Part shown: positions 5,428-6,264 of the stretch, in pieces
Numbering within the stretch: the stretch's first letter is position 1
Layout: the number at the start of each line of letters is the position of its first letter
Assembly: GCA_025449515.1 (NCBI GenBank)
Contig: JANWJI010000016.1
Coordinates: 1 to 6,264 of the forward strand
DNA: 6,264 nt
Reading direction: 5' to 3'
Source of the DNA: Nitrososphaeraceae archaeon
GTDB taxonomy: Archaea; Thermoproteota; Nitrososphaeria; Nitrososphaerales; Nitrososphaeraceae
The notes under the pieces: generated by a model
The model's input: the letters and a program-made list of their open reading frames with translations, nothing else
The model's database searches: none
What the model was told of the DNA's origin: nothing
Program-made: the position numbers and the translations under genes

Positions 5428-5668
5428 TTGAAATTGATTAAGTTACTTCGCGAAACGGAGATTAAAAACATTTCTCCATTTTTAATCAAAACGAGTCTAA
5501 TAACTTTTGCGGAGATGCACAACAAATACTACATGTGAATATGGAAAAGCATTGGACGTGGAGAAACAATTAGAATATATTTCAATATTGTCTCAGTTAT
5601 TTCGAGTAGAACAATTAAATCAAAACCTTTTTCGTAAACGTGTATTAATGATGATTTCACAAATGTAA
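5428..5668 (+). pseudogene. Possible decayed coding remnant
   Basis: One frame opens at TTG 5428 for 36 codons (KLIKLLRETEIKNISPFLIK...), meets TGA at 5536-5538 and stays open for 32 more codons to TAA at 5635-5637. A second frame is open from 5504 to 5665 (54 codons, stop at 5666-5668) and reads as strongly amphipathic helix, for example QLEYISILSQLFRVEQLN. Long openness in overlapping frames, without a start codon or ribosome site, could be a frameshifted relic or chance. I recognise no family. Confidence 0.2.
5457..5487. repeat. Overlapping, mutually exclusive stems
   Basis: GATTAAAAA (5460-5468) pairs perfectly with TTTTTAATC (5479-5487), 9 bp with a 10-nt loop. GGAGA (5457-5461) can instead pair with TCTCC (5473-5477). 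The two stems share bases and cannot form together. One arm carries a purine-rich GGAG, which a stem could hide or expose. Confidence 0.4.
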
Positions 5669-5789
5669 GATTAATTCATGATGTAATTAATTCTAAAAAT
5701 AATGTCTTTAAATTATGTAGATAATTTATCAGGCAATTTGCCCGTTACCCGATTGAAGTAAAAGAGTACTATAGTTCTTTTTCTCACCG

Positions 5790-5799
5790 TATATAAAAG
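5790..5799 (+). promoter_or_regulatory. Strong TATA box of the dehydrogenase gene
   Basis: TATATAAAAG is the best TATA box in the window. Normal archaeal spacing puts transcription near 5820. That point falls inside an inverted repeat ACTTGT (5815-5820) / ACAAGT (5830-5835), which could be a 5' stem-loop or an operator over the start site. If translation begins at 5916, the leader is about 95 nt, long for this group. Confidence 0.5.
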
Positions 5800-5915
5800 A
5801 ATAGAATAACTAACACTTGTTGTTAGATCACAAGTTTTCTAAGCAGTCTAAATCGGCCATTCGTCAAGGTAGGTATAGACCGAGTACAGAGCACTACAAG
5901 AATATTAGGCGTCGT

Positions 5916-6264
5916 TTGAAAGTTCTTGTAATAGGCTTGGGTCAACTTGGTTTACCTGTAGCAAAATACGTGAAGGACCGAGGAGGATTTGATACGCATG
6001 GTTATGACATAAGTACAAAAGCAATGGATCGTGCACAGAAAATAGCAGGAATAAAAAGGATTGGAGATAATAGCACTGGAAATGATGGTATTAGTAATAA
6101 TAATAATAATAATAATCCCGCATATGATTTTAGTGAATTTGATGTCTTTATCATCTGTGTTTCTACACACAAACCAGATGACATGTTTTCTCCACAAATA
6201 GATGGTCTATTATCTATAGTTGAAAAGATATCAAAAGAAGCAAAGAATGGAGCACTGGTTTCAA
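5916..6264 (+). CDS. Nucleotide-sugar dehydrogenase, N-terminal part
   Basis: This is the N-terminal 116 codons of a UDP-glucose/UDP-ManNAc/GDP-mannose dehydrogenase-type enzyme, which oxidises a nucleotide sugar twice at C6 with NAD to a uronic acid for surface glycans or exopolysaccharide. Seen here are the Rossmann start KVLVIGLGQLGLP with G7-x-G9-x2-G12, the NAD-ribose acidic residue D31 in GYD, and the FIICVSTHKPDDMF segment (79-91) at the position of the family CVxTP motif. Residues 61-67 are seven Asn from an AAT repeat, lying in a Gly/Asn/Ser-rich loop between the second and fourth strands. TTG 5916 is chosen because it sits directly before the first strand. The frame is open back to 5814, and TTG 5817 or 5820 would add 32-33 basic residues. 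The gene runs off the window end. Confidence 0.85.
   Translation, partial: MKVLVIGLGQLGLPVAKYVKDRGGFDTHGYDISTKAMDRAQKIAGIKRIGDNSTGNDGISNNNNNNNPAYDFSEFDVFIICVSTHKPDDMFSPQIDGLLSIVEKISKEAKNGALVS
6096..6116 (+). repeat. In-frame (AAT)7 microsatellite
   Basis: Seven consecutive AAT codons encode seven Asn inside the dehydrogenase. The flanking codons (GAT, GGT, ATT, AGT) also encode flexible polar residues, so the protein tolerates a loop here. Gain or loss of one unit keeps the reading frame. Confidence 0.9.

Larger units (their letters stand above)
5139..5815. other. Large AT-rich gap with several hairpins, no clear gene
   Basis: Nothing here reads as an intact gene with a start codon and ribosome site. 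Structures seen are an 8-bp direct repeat ATTCTAGT (5141-5148, 5163-5170), a tight hairpin at 5212-5227, a hairpin AGATAA/TTATCT (5299-5315), overlapping stems at 5457-5487, a near-palindrome GGCAA-T-TTGCC (5732-5742) and a palindrome ACTATAGT (5768-5775). The stretch 5428-5668 has protein-like open frames and may be a gene relic. An RNA gene is possible, but I recognise no family. Confidence 0.5.

Noticed and set aside
5536..5538. In-frame TGA in the 5428-5637 stretch as a possible selenocysteine codon
   Set aside because: As far as is known, Thaumarchaeota do not use selenocysteine. No protein family is recognised and no convincing SECIS-like element is seen, so a broken or chance frame is simpler.
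5648..5684. Box C-like ATGATGA (5648-5654) followed by ATGATGT, suggesting a C/D guide RNA
   Set aside because: No CTGA box D or D' stands at the needed positions.
5952..6197. Minus-strand open frames with long Ile/Leu runs
   Set aside because: They are antisense to the dehydrogenase. The Ile and Leu runs come from the AAT repeat read on the other strand.

Overview
The window looks like chromosomal DNA from an ammonia-oxidising archaeon of the Thaumarchaeota (Nitrososphaeria). The low GC content would suit a Nitrosocosmicus- or Nitrososphaera-like lineage. The domain call is well supported. An archaeal-type tRNA-guanine transglycosylase, a two-domain archaeal Sm-like protein and a Fap7/AK6-type adenylate kinase occur together, and TATA-like boxes with very short leaders precede several genes. 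The genus is an inference from composition and family flavour, not from a database match.

Layout. Positions 1-87 are an intergenic or edge stretch. A class I SAM-dependent methyltransferase lies on the minus strand (88-945). It is divergent, across about 130 bp, from a small unrecognised 73-residue gene on the plus strand (1077-1298) that appears leaderless. A dicluster ferredoxin follows (1465-1758, GTG start) with one canonical cysteine replaced by aspartate. About 650 bp without a convincing gene comes next (1759-2408). It holds a T-rich terminator, two inverted repeats, a possible decayed coding stretch and an AT-rich tract with four copies of an AAATAACMA motif. Then come the Fap7-like NTPase (2409-2975), the Sm-like protein (about 3133-3546) and tgtA (3549-5138). 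The last two are separated by 2 nt and are almost certainly cotranscribed. A second large gap of nearly 800 bp (5139-5915) carries several hairpins, a stretch that may be a coding relic, and a good TATA box. The window ends inside a nucleotide-sugar dehydrogenase that starts near 5916.

How the genes relate. Three neighbouring genes concern RNA: Fap7 (a small-subunit ribosome maturation factor in characterised systems), the Sm-like protein, and TgtA (preQ0 insertion at tRNA G15 on the way to archaeosine). They form a loose RNA-metabolism block. The ferredoxin supplies electron transfer to an unidentified partner. The dehydrogenase belongs to uronic-acid sugar synthesis for surface glycans and probably begins a separate module beyond the window. 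At least three of the six genes do not start with ATG (the ferredoxin, Fap7 and tgtA), and the dehydrogenase probably makes a fourth. I found no mobile element, CRISPR array, tRNA or rRNA, and no clear new defence or biosynthetic system. The most interesting items are the Asp-variant ferredoxin, the PUA-less transglycosylase coupled to an Sm protein, the in-frame AAT microsatellite, and the structured gene-free gaps.
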